A stretch of DNA of 64,000 nt from Lamellibrachia columna (GCA_963662155.1 OY759271.1:12850898-12914897), one strand, 5' to 3'. Counted from the first letter of the stretch, positions 11,963-28,200 are shown. The notes: generated from the sequence alone by a model not told the origin. Numbers and translations: made by a program.

Positions 11963-12744
11963 CGGGGATATGATAGCAGTTGGTCGGGATCCAGACGTGG
12001 CAATTAGAAGCGGCACAATTGTCGGGAAACCGCTTGTCACGACTCGGTGATTCGTTGAAAAACGGGGCAGATCCGAGCGCAGTAAAAGCAACGGCATCGA
12101 CTCTGGTCGCCACTGCTTCCGGCCACGCAGTTGGCTGTCTCGTTGGAACGAACAGGCATTCATCATCGAAACTAAGTGGCACCATACTGGCTTGATAGAG
12201 ACGATTCGGCGGCGTACTGGGGAATCATCAACGATAAAGCGCATGGAAACACCAATATCAGTGCAACCTTTCGGAAAGGTTCGAACTCACCGCAAAGGAA
12301 GCGAGCAGCGAGAGTGGCGGTGTGAAACGACTAAAAGGCACACATTATATGTAATGACATTAACTCCGGGTTTGTTCCTGGAACAGTGTTGTTTTTCTCC
12401 TCTTCGTCCATGAAATACTGCTCGGGAGAGGCTGGCACTGATGCTGGTTACTGGTTCTTTTATACGTCCGTCACTCATCACGTCGCAGCCGACTCCACCA
12501 CCAATCTCCTCTCACACTGTATCTCCCTCATCGCGCAGTCCTTCCTTTTCAATCAGGATGAGGATATATGTTGCTTTTCAGAAAACACCGGTGACAAATT
12601 TCGAAAATAGTTTGCATGCAAGATTATCGAAGAAACGATAAACACACTTTTTCAAAAAGCAGTTTCTTTATAAAGTTCAAAACGCAATCGTGATTAATTA
12701 ATATTAATAAGTTGTACTGGGTAAGCTAACGTATGCCATAAATA
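11963..12744. other. Unassigned stretch
   Basis: Several short overlapping open frames on both strands have no recognisable product. Nothing else was seen. Confidence 0.5.
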
Positions 12745-15037
<2,293 letters not shown>

Positions 15038-15063
15038 GAATGTTCCCATTTCAGAGAACCTTC
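15038..15063 (+). promoter_or_regulatory. Two heat-shock-element palindromes
   Basis: GAATGTTC (15,038-15,045) and GAACCTTC (15,056-15,063) each match the GAAnnTTC core bound by heat shock factor. They lie 18 bp apart and 183 and 165 bp before the ATG at 15,221. A CCAAT pentamer follows at 15,091. No TATA box was seen. If the acceptor-like AG at 15,176-15,177 is used, the sites would be in a 5' intron rather than the proximal promoter. Confidence 0.55.
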
Positions 15064-15220
15064 AACAAGTTGCTCACATCTCGAGATGACCCAATGAGCA
15101 GATTTCGCCTTGAGTTGATCCTGCTAAATGCAATTAACACTGCATCTGCTAATAACGCATCGCCTTGCTTGTTTCAGTGTCCGAGCCGTGAACGCCTGAG
15201 TGAGACCGTCCGAACGTAGC

Positions 15221-16384
15221 ATGTCCGCGGTAGTCAGCGTCCAGACATTGTCCTTGCCACACCGCCAACAGCCGCGCGTCCCCACACATTCCAGCCGCAA
15301 TGGCATAGGCCTCTTCCCGACGTCCATCGCGAGCATGTTCCGCAGGGGACGGAGCCAGTCTCTCGGCCGGACGCCGGACCCGTCTGCGGACCAGAAGCCG
15401 CAAGTGAAGAACATCTACCGGCAGCCGAGCAGCTCTCGCTCGGCGCCCAAGAACGGCCATCTCGGCGGCAGCGCCGTCTCGGCCAAGTACCGGCGAGACC
15501 GCTTCATCGCGCAGTCGGCGCGTTGGCACAGCGACCCGCTCAGCTTCGCCGGGCTGTCTCTGGGGGAGGCGACGGTCGGGTACGGCGCGGCCCAGACCCC
15601 TGACTGCCGCCGCCGCTCGCAGTCCGTCACCGCCATCCCGTACTCGTCCATCCTGAAGAAGTCGAACAGCGAGGAGCGCCCGGCCGTCGGCCTGTTCCGT
15701 CGGCGGCAGGCGAGTCTGAGGAAACAGACGACATTTCACGAGCACGTGTCCGTGTATTACTACGACCACAAGGAGCGCCCGATGTCGGCATGCGCGCGCG
15801 ACTCGGAGCGACTGAAAGACGAAGAGTGCGAGCGGACGACGATAGCCATGGCGGCCGTCGAGACGTTCACGTGGACCGAAGCGAAGCCACGTGTGGACGC
15901 AACTCCCGATCCGTCGGTACCAAAAACAATGGCGGCTGGCGAGAAAACGAAACGGGAATCGGACGCTGTGAACGGGATTCCCGACGAATACAGATCGGAC
16001 GCGGACGACGAAGAGCGGACGATATTCGAGGTGACTAACACCGAACTGGTGCGCGAAACGGACGCTAGTGGCGCCTTCGTGGGTCACGTGCTGTATCTAG
16101 CCATCGGCGTGCACGAGGAGTGCGTGCGCGCGCGCACGACGGTCAAGGTGATGAGCGGCGGCTACGCGCTTATCGTCATCGCTTACCGCAACGAGCTCCT
16201 CTCTGGCGGCGAACATGACAAATCGCACCTACACCAGTATGCCAAGCGGATCGCGCTGCCGGTCGCCATAGACCCGTACGCCGTGAAGGCGTGCGTGCAC
16301 AAGGACGGGCATCTAACGGTCGAGGCGAGAGTCACAAATGTCGGCTCTGGCGCTGAGGTCACTGCGCAGAAATCGGTGGCGTGA
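15221..16384 (+). CDS. Alpha-crystallin-domain (small heat shock-like) protein, 387 aa
   Basis: The C-terminal part matches an alpha-crystallin domain (about residues 285-370): VKVMSGGYALIVIAYRNE, a basic loop strand, then the diagnostic AKRIALPVAIDPYAVKA and DGHLTVEAR (compare family L-P-x-x-V-D-P and DGxLTVEAP). Small heat shock proteins are ATP-independent chaperones, so such a role is inferred. Unlike usual members (~150-250 aa) it has a ~280-residue disordered basic/serine-rich N-terminus with two RSQS motifs (44-47, 132-135), SILKKSNSEE (143-152) and a short strand-like block TTFHEHVSVYYYD (170-182). No I-x-I C-terminal motif was found. The start is the first ATG after an in-frame TGA at 15,197. 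The coding sequence is uninterrupted and CpG-rich, unlike its AT-rich surroundings. Heat-shock elements lie upstream and an AATAAA lies at 17,331. Confidence 0.8.
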   Translation: MSAVVSVQTLSLPHRQQPRVPTHSSRNGIGLFPTSIASMFRRGRSQSLGRTPDPSADQKPQVKNIYRQPSSSRSAPKNGHLGGSAVSAKYRRDRFIAQSARWHSDPLSFAGLSLGEATVGYGAAQTPDCRRRSQSVTAIPYSSILKKSNSEERPAVGLFRRRQASLRKQTTFHEHVSVYYYDHKERPMSACARDSERLKDEECERTTIAMAAVETFTWTEAKPRVDATPDPSVPKTMAAGEKTKRESDAVNGIPDEYRSDADDEERTIFEVTNTELVRETDASGAFVGHVLYLAIGVHEECVRARTTVKVMSGGYALIVIAYRNELLSGGEHDKSHLHQYAKRIALPVAIDPYAVKACVHKDGHLTVEARVTNVGSGAEVTAQKSVA

Positions 16385-19040
16385 CGCGCAGCGCACACTG
16401 CGCGCGCCGCGTCTGAACCGGAACTTGTGTCGACATGAGGCCGGTGAACCGGACGTTCGGTGTGTTTATTGTAAATACGTATTTATGGTTCTAATGGTGT
16501 ACATTTTATTGCGGCTCTATACTGATGCAGACATTAATTGCACGTGAATTAATTATGTTGCGAGGATACGAAACAGTGACGAACAAAGTATGATTATCGA
16601 TATCGTCATAAGAGATCGTTTAGTATTTTTAAACAGTCACGAAGCAACGATGATTATATGGATTCTAATTTTGCTGTTTCCAATCTCCTGACGAAGAGGA
16701 AATAATTTATGGTGCACAACATTTCCTACGATTAATTCAACGAGCAGTACAGCAATCGACGGTGAAATAATATATAATTTCAGATCGATGATTATTTATT
16801 ACATTTTAATTGCGTATGTTTCAGTGTTTTACGACTTCAGTTCTCCCTTGATTGTGTAGTTGGAAGAAGTATGTGTTTTACGGTGCCAAAATATACTAGG
16901 ATTATGACGAAGCATTCACGCGTTGACTTTTGACTTGCTTCTTTCCTACACTTGTATAAACCTTACGATTACAAGGGTTGATTAGAAATCTACTGTGTAG
17001 TATAACAAGTCAATTAGTCGTGGAACACAGTTCTAATGATGGGGGATTTTAAAAGTATCATCGACGCAACAATATGTCAGTAACAACAACTAGGAAGATC
17101 AACAAAGGCGACCTCAAGCGGACGACATGCGTTACAGTATACCAGGACCTCACAATTGTCTACTGTGACGACCTCACAATTGTCATAGCTTTCTCGGTAA
17201 CCAATTAATCAGCCGTAAATTGCAATACAAAACAGGAATGCTGATATGTTGAATTCCCATAAACAATAACGGAGCAGTATGGTTTGCAACGTTTCTGATT
17301 AGTCATCAAATTAATTAATTGCTCAATGTGAATAAACGCGACTGCCAACAATGATTAAGCCAAACACCAATGCAATAACGTTATGCAACTTTGACGTATC
17401 TAACTGAATAATGCATCGAACACGATATCTGACCTAAGCTACATCCATACACAACCCTAATCCGTTAGCAACTCGTCTTGTTCGAAGTAAGGGTTATTAA
17501 AAAGACGTCACCTGCAAACAGTTTATCCAGCTGGAAAGTTTTATTCACCGAGTGAGTCACCTCGGATGATTCATCTAATAACGCGTGGGTCGCAACATCG
17601 AAGTATATAACAAGATTAATGACATGATTTACCAGGGACGATGCATTGCAGCGATTTCGTGGTGTTTACGTGTTGAGACAATCGTAACTAATGCTACGAA
17701 ATTAATGCTAAAAATACGTAATCACGGCATCGCCTCATATACACAAACCTTTAATACAACGCCGGCTTGGAAAAGGCGCAACGGAAATATTAAGGTACAC
17801 CTGTGACCACGTCAAATGGAGGGTCATGATCACTTTCACATGCAACAGACTCGGCACCTGATGATGAATATAACAATTTGTTAGTTATTCCCGGGATGTC
17901 TTGAACCTGGTTGAGATTATTGCTCCACGCAGCCTGGTAGAATGGTTCCACAATCAACGTCTGAAAAACAGGATTACGTTGCATATTATAATCTATATTA
18001 TTCTCCTATTATACATGAAGTTGTTTATATAAATTAGAACTTTGCGCGGCTGGTTTGGATAATATCCTCGCAGAGGCCGCTCCTATGCTGTTACAGAATG
18101 TGCGAGAGAGTCACATTATGCAAGACGTATGGTGCGTCACGCCACAATATAAAAACCCCTCGTTCAACGAATCCTCTTACAAGCATTACACTACACACGA
18201 TACCATGCTGTCATTTAACGCATCCAACGTTTCGTGATATTGATCCAATGTGACGATAAGATATAACCTAACAAAGACAACGGGGAATCCAGCTCAATCA
18301 GTCACAAACACACAGCTGCGTTTCTGTGATAATGAAATGTTGGTTTGCGTGTCGCGACGTTCTTCGTGGAAAGCACAAGCAAGATGTGTCACGGAGGGGA
18401 ACAAAGCTATGCTACCGAACGTGGCCAACGAGACGGACCTGTCAGCGACGTACACACGGGACTAATGGTAATTGAATGGGAAATGGATAATTTGTATTAG
18501 TGTGCTGAATTGTAATGACACGATCGACCTGTCTAGCTTTATGATTGATGCTAACCACGCGCGGTGTTTGCGCCGTACGTCTAGCGAGATGTATAATTGT
18601 GTTTATCGGGTTGTCGTTGTCAGACAACATGTTCTCTACTTGATCTGACAGGTGATGTCATTTCGATGTCGCACTGACGACGGACAGAGAAAGTTACGTC
18701 ACACGAGTTGGAAAGTGAACTGTGTGCACACCACAGCGACAAATAGCACCCATTATAATGATGGTGGTGTGTAGCTATAACTATAGTTGGCGTCTCCTCG
18801 CAATCTTTCCAGACACTTCTGTCCAATGCTTTCTGTTGTAAATCCATCCCATTTTTCTTCTAAATCTTCTGTTTTTTTCCTGGAAGTTATCATTCTAAGC
18901 TTCTAAGTACCAGACTCCCAGGTCTTCTTTTCCAATCGACTTACTTAACCGGCCTTCTTCTCCTGATGGAATGTAGCAGACATTCTTCTTCCTTAATCCC
19001 TACTTTATGTCAGTCTTTCTCTGCGTCCAGCTTATCTTGA
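16385..19040. other. 3' flank of the sHSP-like gene and unassigned DNA
   Basis: Probable 3' UTR comes first; the first AATAAA seen is at 17,331-17,336, which would make a UTR near 950 nt. A short phrase GACCTCACAATTGTC is duplicated near 17,146 and 17,170. The remainder is AT-rich with no supported feature. Confidence 0.45.
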
Positions 19041-19044
19041 TGAT

Positions 19045-19205
19045 TATTTATACGTATACGTGTGTACGTATACTTGTGTACGTATACATGTGTACGTATA
19101 CGTGTGTACGTATACGTATGTACGTATACGTATGTACGTATACGTATGTACGTATACGTGTGTACGTATACGTGTATACGTATACGTGTGTACGTATACG
19201 TTTGT
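19045..19205. repeat. 12-bp repeat of alternating purine-pyrimidine
   Basis: The unit is close to GTGTACGTATAC with GTAT and ACAT variants. From 19,075 to 19,201 purines and pyrimidines alternate without a break (127 bp), which favours Z-DNA or cruciform. It lies about 15 bp left of the 53-bp satellite. Confidence 0.93.
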
Positions 19206-19219
19206 AAGTTTCTCGTCCT

Positions 19220-22200
19220 CTTTCTTGAGTGTCTATAATTCACTGTCATTCTGATCAACGCTCTAAACTACACTGTCTTGAGTGTCTATAATTCACTGTC
19301 ATACTGATCAACGCTCTAAACTACACTGTCTTGAGTGTCTATAATTCACTGTCATACTGATCAACGCTCTAAACTACACTGTCTTGAGTGTCTATAATTC
19401 ACTGTCATACTGATCAACGCTCTAAACTACACTGTCTTGAGTGTCTATAATTCACTGTCATACTGATCAACGCTCTAAACTACACTGTCTTGAGTGTCTA
19501 TAATTCACTGTCATACTGATCAACGCTCTAAACTACACTGTCTTGAGTGTCTATAATTCACTGTCATACTGATCAACGCTCTAAACTACACTGTCTTGAG
19601 TGTCTATAATTCACTGTCATACTGATCAACGCTCTAAACTACACTGTCTTGAGTGTCTATAATTCACTGTCATACTGATCAACGCTCTAAACTACACTGT
19701 CTTGAGTGTCTATAATTCACTGTCATACTGATCAACGCTCTAAACTACACTGTCTTGAGTGTCTATAATTCACTGTCATACTGATCAACGCTCTAAACTA
19801 CACTGTCTTGAGTGTCTATAATTCAATGTCGTACTGATCAACGCTCTAAACTACACTGTCTTGAGTGTCTATAATTCACTGTCGTACTGATCAACGCTCT
19901 AAACTACACTGTCTTGAGTGTCTATAATTCACTGTCATACTGATCAACGCTCTAAACTACACTGTCTTGAGTGTCTATAATTCACTGTCATACTGATCAA
20001 CGCTCTAAACTACACTGTCTTGAGTGTCTATAATTCACTGTCATACTGATAAACGCTCTAAACTACACTGTCTTGAGTGTCTATAATTCACTGTCATACT
20101 GATCAACGCTCTAAACTACACTGTCTTGAGTGTCTATAATTCACTGTCATACTGATCAACGCTCTAAACTACACTGTCTTGCGTGTCTATAATTCACTGT
20201 CGTACTGATCAACGCTCTAAACTACACTGTCTTGAGTGTCTATAATTCACTGCCATACTGATCAACGCTCTAAACTACAGTGTTTTGAGTGTCTATAATT
20301 CACTGTCGTACTGATCAACGCTCTAAACTACACTGTCTTGCGTGTCTATAATTCACTCTCGTACTGATCAACGCTCTAAACTACACTGTCTTGAGTGTCT
20401 ATAATTCACTGTCGTACTGATCAACGCTCTAAACTACACTGTCTTGAGTGTCTATAATTCACTGTCATACTGATCAACGCTCTAAACTACACTGTCTTGA
20501 GTGTCTATAATTCACTGTCATACTGATCAACGCCCTAAACTACACTGTCTTGCGTGTCTATAATTCACTGTCATACTGATCAAAGCTCTAAACTACACTG
20601 TCTTGAGTGTCTATAATTCACTGTCATACTGATCAACGCTCTAAACTACACTGTCTTGAGTGTCTATAATTCACTGTCATACTGATCAACGCTCTAAACT
20701 ACACTGTCTTGAGTGTCTATAATTCACTGTCATACTGATCAACGCTCTAAACTACACTGTCTTGAGTGTCTATAATTCACTGTCGTACTGATCAACGCTC
20801 TAAACTACACTGTCTTGAGTGTCTATAATTCACTGTCATACTGATCAACGCTCTAAACTACACTGTCTTGAGTGTCTATAATTCACTGTCGTACTGATCA
20901 ACGCTCTAAACTACACTGTCTTGAGTGTCTATAATTCACTGTCGTACTGATCAACGCTCTAAACTACACTGTCTTGAGTGTCTATAATTCACTGTCATAC
21001 TGATCAACGCTCTAAACTACACTGTCTTGAGTGTCTATAATTCACTGTCATACTGATCAACGCTCTAAACTACACTGTCTTGAGTGTCTATAATTCACTG
21101 TCATACTGATCAACGCTCTAAACTACACTGTCTTGAGTGTCTATAATTCACTGTCATACTGATCAACGCTCTAAACTACACTGTCTTGAGTGTCTATAAT
21201 TCACTGTCATACTGATCAACGCTCTAAACTACATTGCCTTGAGTGTCTATAATTCACTGTCATACTGATCAACGCTCTAAACTACACTGTCTTGAGTGTT
21301 TATAATTCACTGTCATACTGATCAACGCTCTAAACTACACTGTCTTGAGTGTCTATAATTCACTGTCATACTGATCAACGCTCTAAACTACACTGTCTTG
21401 AGTGTCTATAATTCACTGTCATACTGATCAACGCTCTAAACTACACTGTCTTGAGTGTCTATAATTCACTGTCGTACTGATCAACGCTCTAAACTACACT
21501 GTCTTGAGTGTCTATAATTCACTGTCATACTGATCAACGCTCTAAACTACACTGTCTTGAGTGTCTATAATTCACTGTCGTACTGATCAACGCTCTAAAC
21601 TACACTGTCTTGAGTGTCTATAATTCACTGTCGTACTGATCAACGCTCTAAACTACACTGTCTTGAGTGTCTATAATTCACTGTCATACTGATCAACGCT
21701 CTAAACTACACTGTCTTGAGTGTCTATAATTCACTGTCATACTGATCAACGCTCTAAACTACACTGTCTTGAGTGTCTATAATTCACTGTCATACTGATC
21801 AACGCTCTAAACTACACTGTCTTGAGTGTCTATAATTCACTGTCATACTGATCAACGCTCTAAACTACACTGTCTTGAGTGTCTATAATTCACTGTCATA
21901 CTGATCAACGCTCTAAACTACATTGCCTTGAGTGTCTATAATTCACTGTCATACTGATCAACGCTCTAAACTACACTGTCTTGAGTGTTTATAATTCACT
22001 GTCATACTGATCAACGCTCTAAACTACGCTGTCTTGCGTGTCTATAATTCACTGTCATACTGATCAACGCTCTAAACTACACTGTCTTGAGTGTCTATAA
22101 TTCACTGTCATACTGATCAACGCTCTAAACTACACTGCCTTGAGTGTCTATAATTCACTGTCATACTGGTCAACGCTCTAAACTACACTGTCTTGAGTGT

Positions 22201-25200
22201 CTATAATTCACTGTCATACTGATCAACGCTCTAAACTACACTGTCTTGAGTGTCTATAATTCAATGTCATACTGATCAACGCTCTAAACTACACTGTCTT
22301 GAGTGTCTATAATTCACTGTCATACTGATCAACGCTCTAAACTACACTGTCTTGCGTGTCTATAATTCACTGTCATACTGATCAACGCTCTAAACTACAC
22401 AGTCTTGAGTGTCTATAATTCACTGTCATACTGATCAACGCTCTAAACTACACTGCCTTGAGTGTCTATAATTCACTCTCATACTGATCAACGCTCTAAA
22501 CTACACTGTCTTGAGTGTCTATAATTCACTGTCATACTGATCAACGCTCTAAACTACACTGTCTTGCGTGTCTATAATTCACTGTCATACTGATCAACGC
22601 TCTAAACTACACTGTCTTGAGTGTCTATAATTCACTGTCATACTGATCAAAGCTCTAAACTACACTGCCTTGAGTGTCTATAATTCACTGTCATACTGAT
22701 CAACGCTCTAAACTACACTGTCTTGAGTGTCTATATTTCACTGTCTTACTGATCAACGCTCTAAACTACACTGTCTTGAGTGTCTATAATTCACTGTCAT
22801 ACTGATCAACGCTCTAAACTACACTGTCTTGAGTGTCTATAATTCACTGTCATACTGATCAACGCTCTAAACTACACTGTCTTGAGTGTCTATAATTCAC
22901 TGTCATACTGATCAACGCTCTAAACTACACTGTCTTGCGTGTCTATAATTCACTGTCGTACTGATCAACGCTCTAAACTACACTGTCTTGAGTGTCTATA
23001 ATTCACTGCCATACTGATCAACGCTCTAAACTACAGTGTTTTGAGTGTCTATAATTCACTGTCGTACTGATCAACGCTCTAAACTACACTGTCTTGCGTG
23101 TCTATAATTCACTCTCGTACTGATCAACGCTCTAAACTACACTGTCTTGAGTGTCTATAATTCACTGTCGTACTGATCAACGCTCTAAACTACACTGTCT
23201 TGAGTGTCTATAATTCACTGTCATACTGATCAACGCTCTAAACTACACTGTCTTGAGTGTCTATAATTCACTGTCATACTGATCAACGCCCTAAACTACA
23301 CTGTCTTGCGTGTCTATAATTCACTGTCATACTGATCAAAGCTCTAAACTACACTGTCTTGAGTGTCTATAATTCACTGTCATACTGATCAACGCTCTAA
23401 ACTACACTGTCTTGAGTGTCTATAATTCACTGTCATACTGATCAACGCTCTAAACTACACTGTCTTGAGTGTCTATAATTCACTGTCATACTGATCAACG
23501 CTCTAAACTACACTGTCTTGAGTGTCTATAATTCACTGTCGTACTGATCAACGCTCTAAACTACACTGTCTTGAGTGTCTATAATTCACTGTCATACTGA
23601 TCAACGCTCTAAACTACACTGTCTTGAGTGTCTATAATTCACTGTCGTACTGATCAACGCTCTAAACTACACTGTCTTGAGTGTCTATAATTCACTGTCG
23701 TACTGATCAACGCTCTAAACTACACTGTCTTGAGTGTCTATAATTCACTGTCATACTGATCAACGCTCTAAACTACACTGTCTTGAGTGTCTATAATTCA
23801 CTGTCATACTGATCAACGCTCTAAACTACACTGTCTTGAGTGTCTATAATTCACTGTCATACTGATCAACGCTCTAAACTACACTGTCTTGAGTGTCTAT
23901 AATTCACTGTCATACTGATCAACGCTCTAAACTACACTGTCTTGAGTGTCTATAATTCACTGTCATACTGATCAACGCTCTAAACTACATTGCCTTGAGT
24001 GTCTATAATTCACTGTCATACTGATCAACGCTCTAAACTACACTGTCTTGAGTGTTTATAATTCACTGTCATACTGATCAACGCTCTAAACTACACTGTC
24101 TTGAGTGTCTATAATTCACTGTCATACTGATCAACGCTCTAAACTACACTGTCTTGAGTGTCTATAATTCACTGTCATACTGATCAACGCTCTAAACTAC
24201 ACTGTCTTGAGTGTCTATAATTCACTGTCGTACTGATCAACGCTCTAAACTACACTGTCTTGAGTGTCTATAATTCACTGTCATACTGATCAACGCTCTA
24301 AACTACACTGTCTTGAGTGTCTATAATTCACTGTCGTACTGATCAACGCTCTAAACTACACTGTCTTGAGTGTCTATAATTCACTGTCGTACTGATCAAC
24401 GCTCTAAACTACACTGTCTTGAGTGTCTATAATTCACTGTCATACTGATCAACGCTCTAAACTACACTGTCTTGAGTGTCTATAATTCACTGTCATACTG
24501 ATCAACGCTCTAAACTACACTGTCTTGAGTGTCTATAATTCACTGTCATACTGATCAACGCTCTAAACTACACTGTCTTGAGTGTCTATAATTCACTGTC
24601 ATACTGATCAACGCTCTAAACTACACTGTCTTGAGTGTCTATAATTCACTGTCATACTGATCAACGCTCTAAACTACATTGCCTTGAGTGTCTATAATTC
24701 ACTGTCATACTGATCAACGCTCTAAACTACACTGTCTTGAGTGTTTATAATTCACTGTCATACTGATCAACGCTCTAAACTACGCTGTCTTGCGTGTCTA
24801 TAATTCACTGTCATACTGATCAACGCTCTAAACTACACTGTCTTGAGTGTCTATAATTCACTGTCATACTGATCAACGCTCTAAACTACACTGCCTTGAG
24901 TGTCTATAATTCACTGTCATACTGGTCAACGCTCTAAACTACACTGTCTTGAGTGTCTATAATTCACTGTCATACTGATCAACGCTCTAAACTACACTGT
25001 CTTGAGTGTCTATAATTCAATGTCATACTGATCAACGCTCTAAACTACACTGTCTTGAGTGTCTATAATTCACTGTCATACTGATCAACGCTCTAAACTA
25101 CACTGTCTTGCGTGTCTATAATTCACTGTCATACTGATCAACGCTCTAAACTACACAGTCTTGAGTGTCTATAATTCACTGTCATACTGATCAACGCTCT

Positions 25201-28200
25201 AAACTACACTGCCTTGAGTGTCTATAATTCACTCTCATACTGATCAACGCTCTAAACTACACTGTCTTGAGTGTCTATAATTCACTGTCATACTGATCAA
25301 CGCTCTAAACTACACTGTCTTGCGTGTCTATAATTCACTGTCATACTGATCAACGCTCTAAACTACACTGTCTTGAGTGTCTATAATTCACTGTCATACT
25401 GATCAAAGCTCTAAACTACACTGCCTTGAGTGTCTATAATTCACTGTCATACTGATCAACGCTCTAAACTACACTGTCTTGAGTGTCTATATTTCACTGT
25501 CTTACTGATCAACGCTCTAAACTACACTGTCTTGAGTGTCTATAATTCACTGTCATACTGATCAACGCTCTAAACTACACTGTCTTGAGTGTCTATAATT
25601 CACTGTCATACTGATCAACGCTCTAAACTACACTGTCTTGAGTGTCTATAATTCACTGTCATACTGATCAACGCTCTAAACTACATTGCCTTGAGTGTCT
25701 ATAATTCACTGTCATACTGGTCAACGCTCTAAACTACACTGTCTTGAGTGTCTATAATTCATTGTCATACTGATCAACGCTCTAAACTACACTGTCTTGA
25801 GTGTCTATAATTCACTGTCATACTGATCAACGCTCTAAACTACACTGTCTTGCGTGTCTATAATTCACTGTCATACTGATCAACGCTCTAAACTACACTG
25901 TCTTGAGTGTCTATAATTCACTGTCATACTGATCAAAGCTCTAAACTACACTGCCTTGAGTGTCTATAATTCACTGTCGTACTGATCAACGCTCTAAACT
26001 ACACTGTCTTGAGTGTCTATAATTCACTGTCATACTGATCAACGCTCTAAACTACACTGTCTTGAGTGTCTATAATTCACTGTCATACTGATCAACGCCC
26101 TAAACTACACTGTCTTGCGTGTCTATAATTCACTGTCATACTGATCAAAGCTCTAAACTACACTGTCTTGAGTGTCTATAATTCACTGTCATACTGATCA
26201 ACGCTCTAAACTACACTGTCTTGAGTGTCTATAATTCACTGTCATACTGATCAACGCTCTAAACTACACTGTCTTGAGTGTCTATAATTCACTGTCATAC
26301 TGATCAACGCTCTAAACTACACTGTCTTGAGTGTCTATAATTCACTGTCGTACTGATCAACGCTCTAAACTACACTGTCTTGAGTGTCTATAATTCACTG
26401 TCATACTGATCAACGCTCTAAACTACACTGTCTTGAGTGTCTATAATTCACTGTCGTACTGATCAACGCTCTAAACTACACTGTCTTGAGTGTCTATAAT
26501 TCACTGTCGTACTGATCAACGCTCTAAACTACACTGTCTTGAGTGTCTATAATTCACTGTCATACTGATCAACGCTCTAAACTACACTGTCTTGAGTGTC
26601 TATAATTCACTGTCATACTGATCAACGCTCTAAACTACACTGTCTTGAGTGTCTATAATTCACTGTCATACTGATCAACGCTCTAAACTACACTGCCTTG
26701 AGTGTCTATAATTCACTGTCATACTGATCAACGCTCTAAACTACACTGTCTTGAGTGTCTATAATTCACTGTCATACTGATCAAAGCTCTAAACTACACT
26801 GTCTTGAGTGTCTATAATTCACCGTCATACTGATCAACGCTCTAAACTACACTGTCTTGAGTGTCTATAATTCACTGTCATACTGATCAACGCTCTAAAC
26901 TACACTGTCTTGAGTGTCTATAATTCACTGTCATACTGATCAACGCTCTAAACTACACTGTCTTGAGTGTCTATAATTCACTGTCATACTGATCAACGCT
27001 CTAAACTACACTGTCTTGAGTGTCTATAATTCACTGTCATACTGATCAACGCTCTAAACTACACTGTCTTGCGTGTCTATAATTCACTGTCATACTGATC
27101 AACGCTCTAAACTACACAGTCTTGAGTGTCTATAATTCACTGTCATACTGATCAACGCTCTAAACTACACTGCCTTGAGTGTCTATAATTCACTGTCATA
27201 CTGATCAACGCTCTAAACTACACTGTCTTGAGTGTCTATAATTCACTGTCATACTGATCAACGCTCTAAACTACACTGTCTTGCGTGTCTATAATTCACT
27301 GTCATACTGATCAACGCTCTAAACTACACTGTCTTGAGTGTCTATAATTCACTGTCATACTGATCAAAGCTCTAAACTACACTGCCTTGAGTGTCTATAA
27401 TTCACTGTCATACTGATCAACGGTCTAAACTACACTGTCTTGAGTGTCTATATTTCACTGTCATACTGATCAACGCTCTAAACTACACTGTCTTGAGTGT
27501 CTATAATTCACTGTCATACTGATCAACGCTCTAAACTACACTATCTTGAGTGTCTATACTTCACCGTCATACTGATCAACGCTCTAAACTACAATGTCTT
27601 GAGTGTCTATAATTCACCGTCATACTGATCAACGCTCTAAACTACACTGTCTTGCGTGTCTATAATTCACTGTCATACTGATCAACGCTCTAAACTACAC
27701 TGTCTTGAGTGTCTATAATTCACTGTCATACTGATGAACGCTCTAAACTACACTGCCTTGAGTGTCTATAATTCACTGTCATACTGATCAACGCTCTAAA
27801 CTACACTGTCTTGAGTGTCTATAATTCACCGTCATACTGATCAAAGCTCTAAACTACACTGTCTTGAGTGTCTATAATTCACCGTCATACTGATCAACGC
27901 TCTAAACTACACTGTCTTGAGTGTCTATAATTCACTGTCATACTGATCAACGCTCTAAACTACACTGTCTTGAGTGTCTATAATTCACTGTCATACTGAT
28001 CAACGCTCTAAACTACACTGTCTTGAGTGTCTATAATTCACTGTCATACTGATCAACGCTCTAAACTACACTGTCTTGAGTGTCTATAATTCACTGTCGT
28101 ACTGATCAACGCTCTAAACTACACTGTCTTGAGTGTCTATAATTCACTGTCGTACTGATCAACGCTCTAAACTACACTGTCTTGAGTGTCTATAATTCAC

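Noticed and set aside
15200..15220. GTG start 7 codons upstream of the sHSP-like gene
   Set aside because: GTG starts are not expected in an animal nuclear gene; the first ATG is at 15,221.
15149..16087. 312-codon open frame on the minus strand opposite the sHSP-like gene
   Set aside because: It lies antisense to the recognised domain, is arginine-rich as expected from reading GC-rich codons backwards, and shows no family feature.
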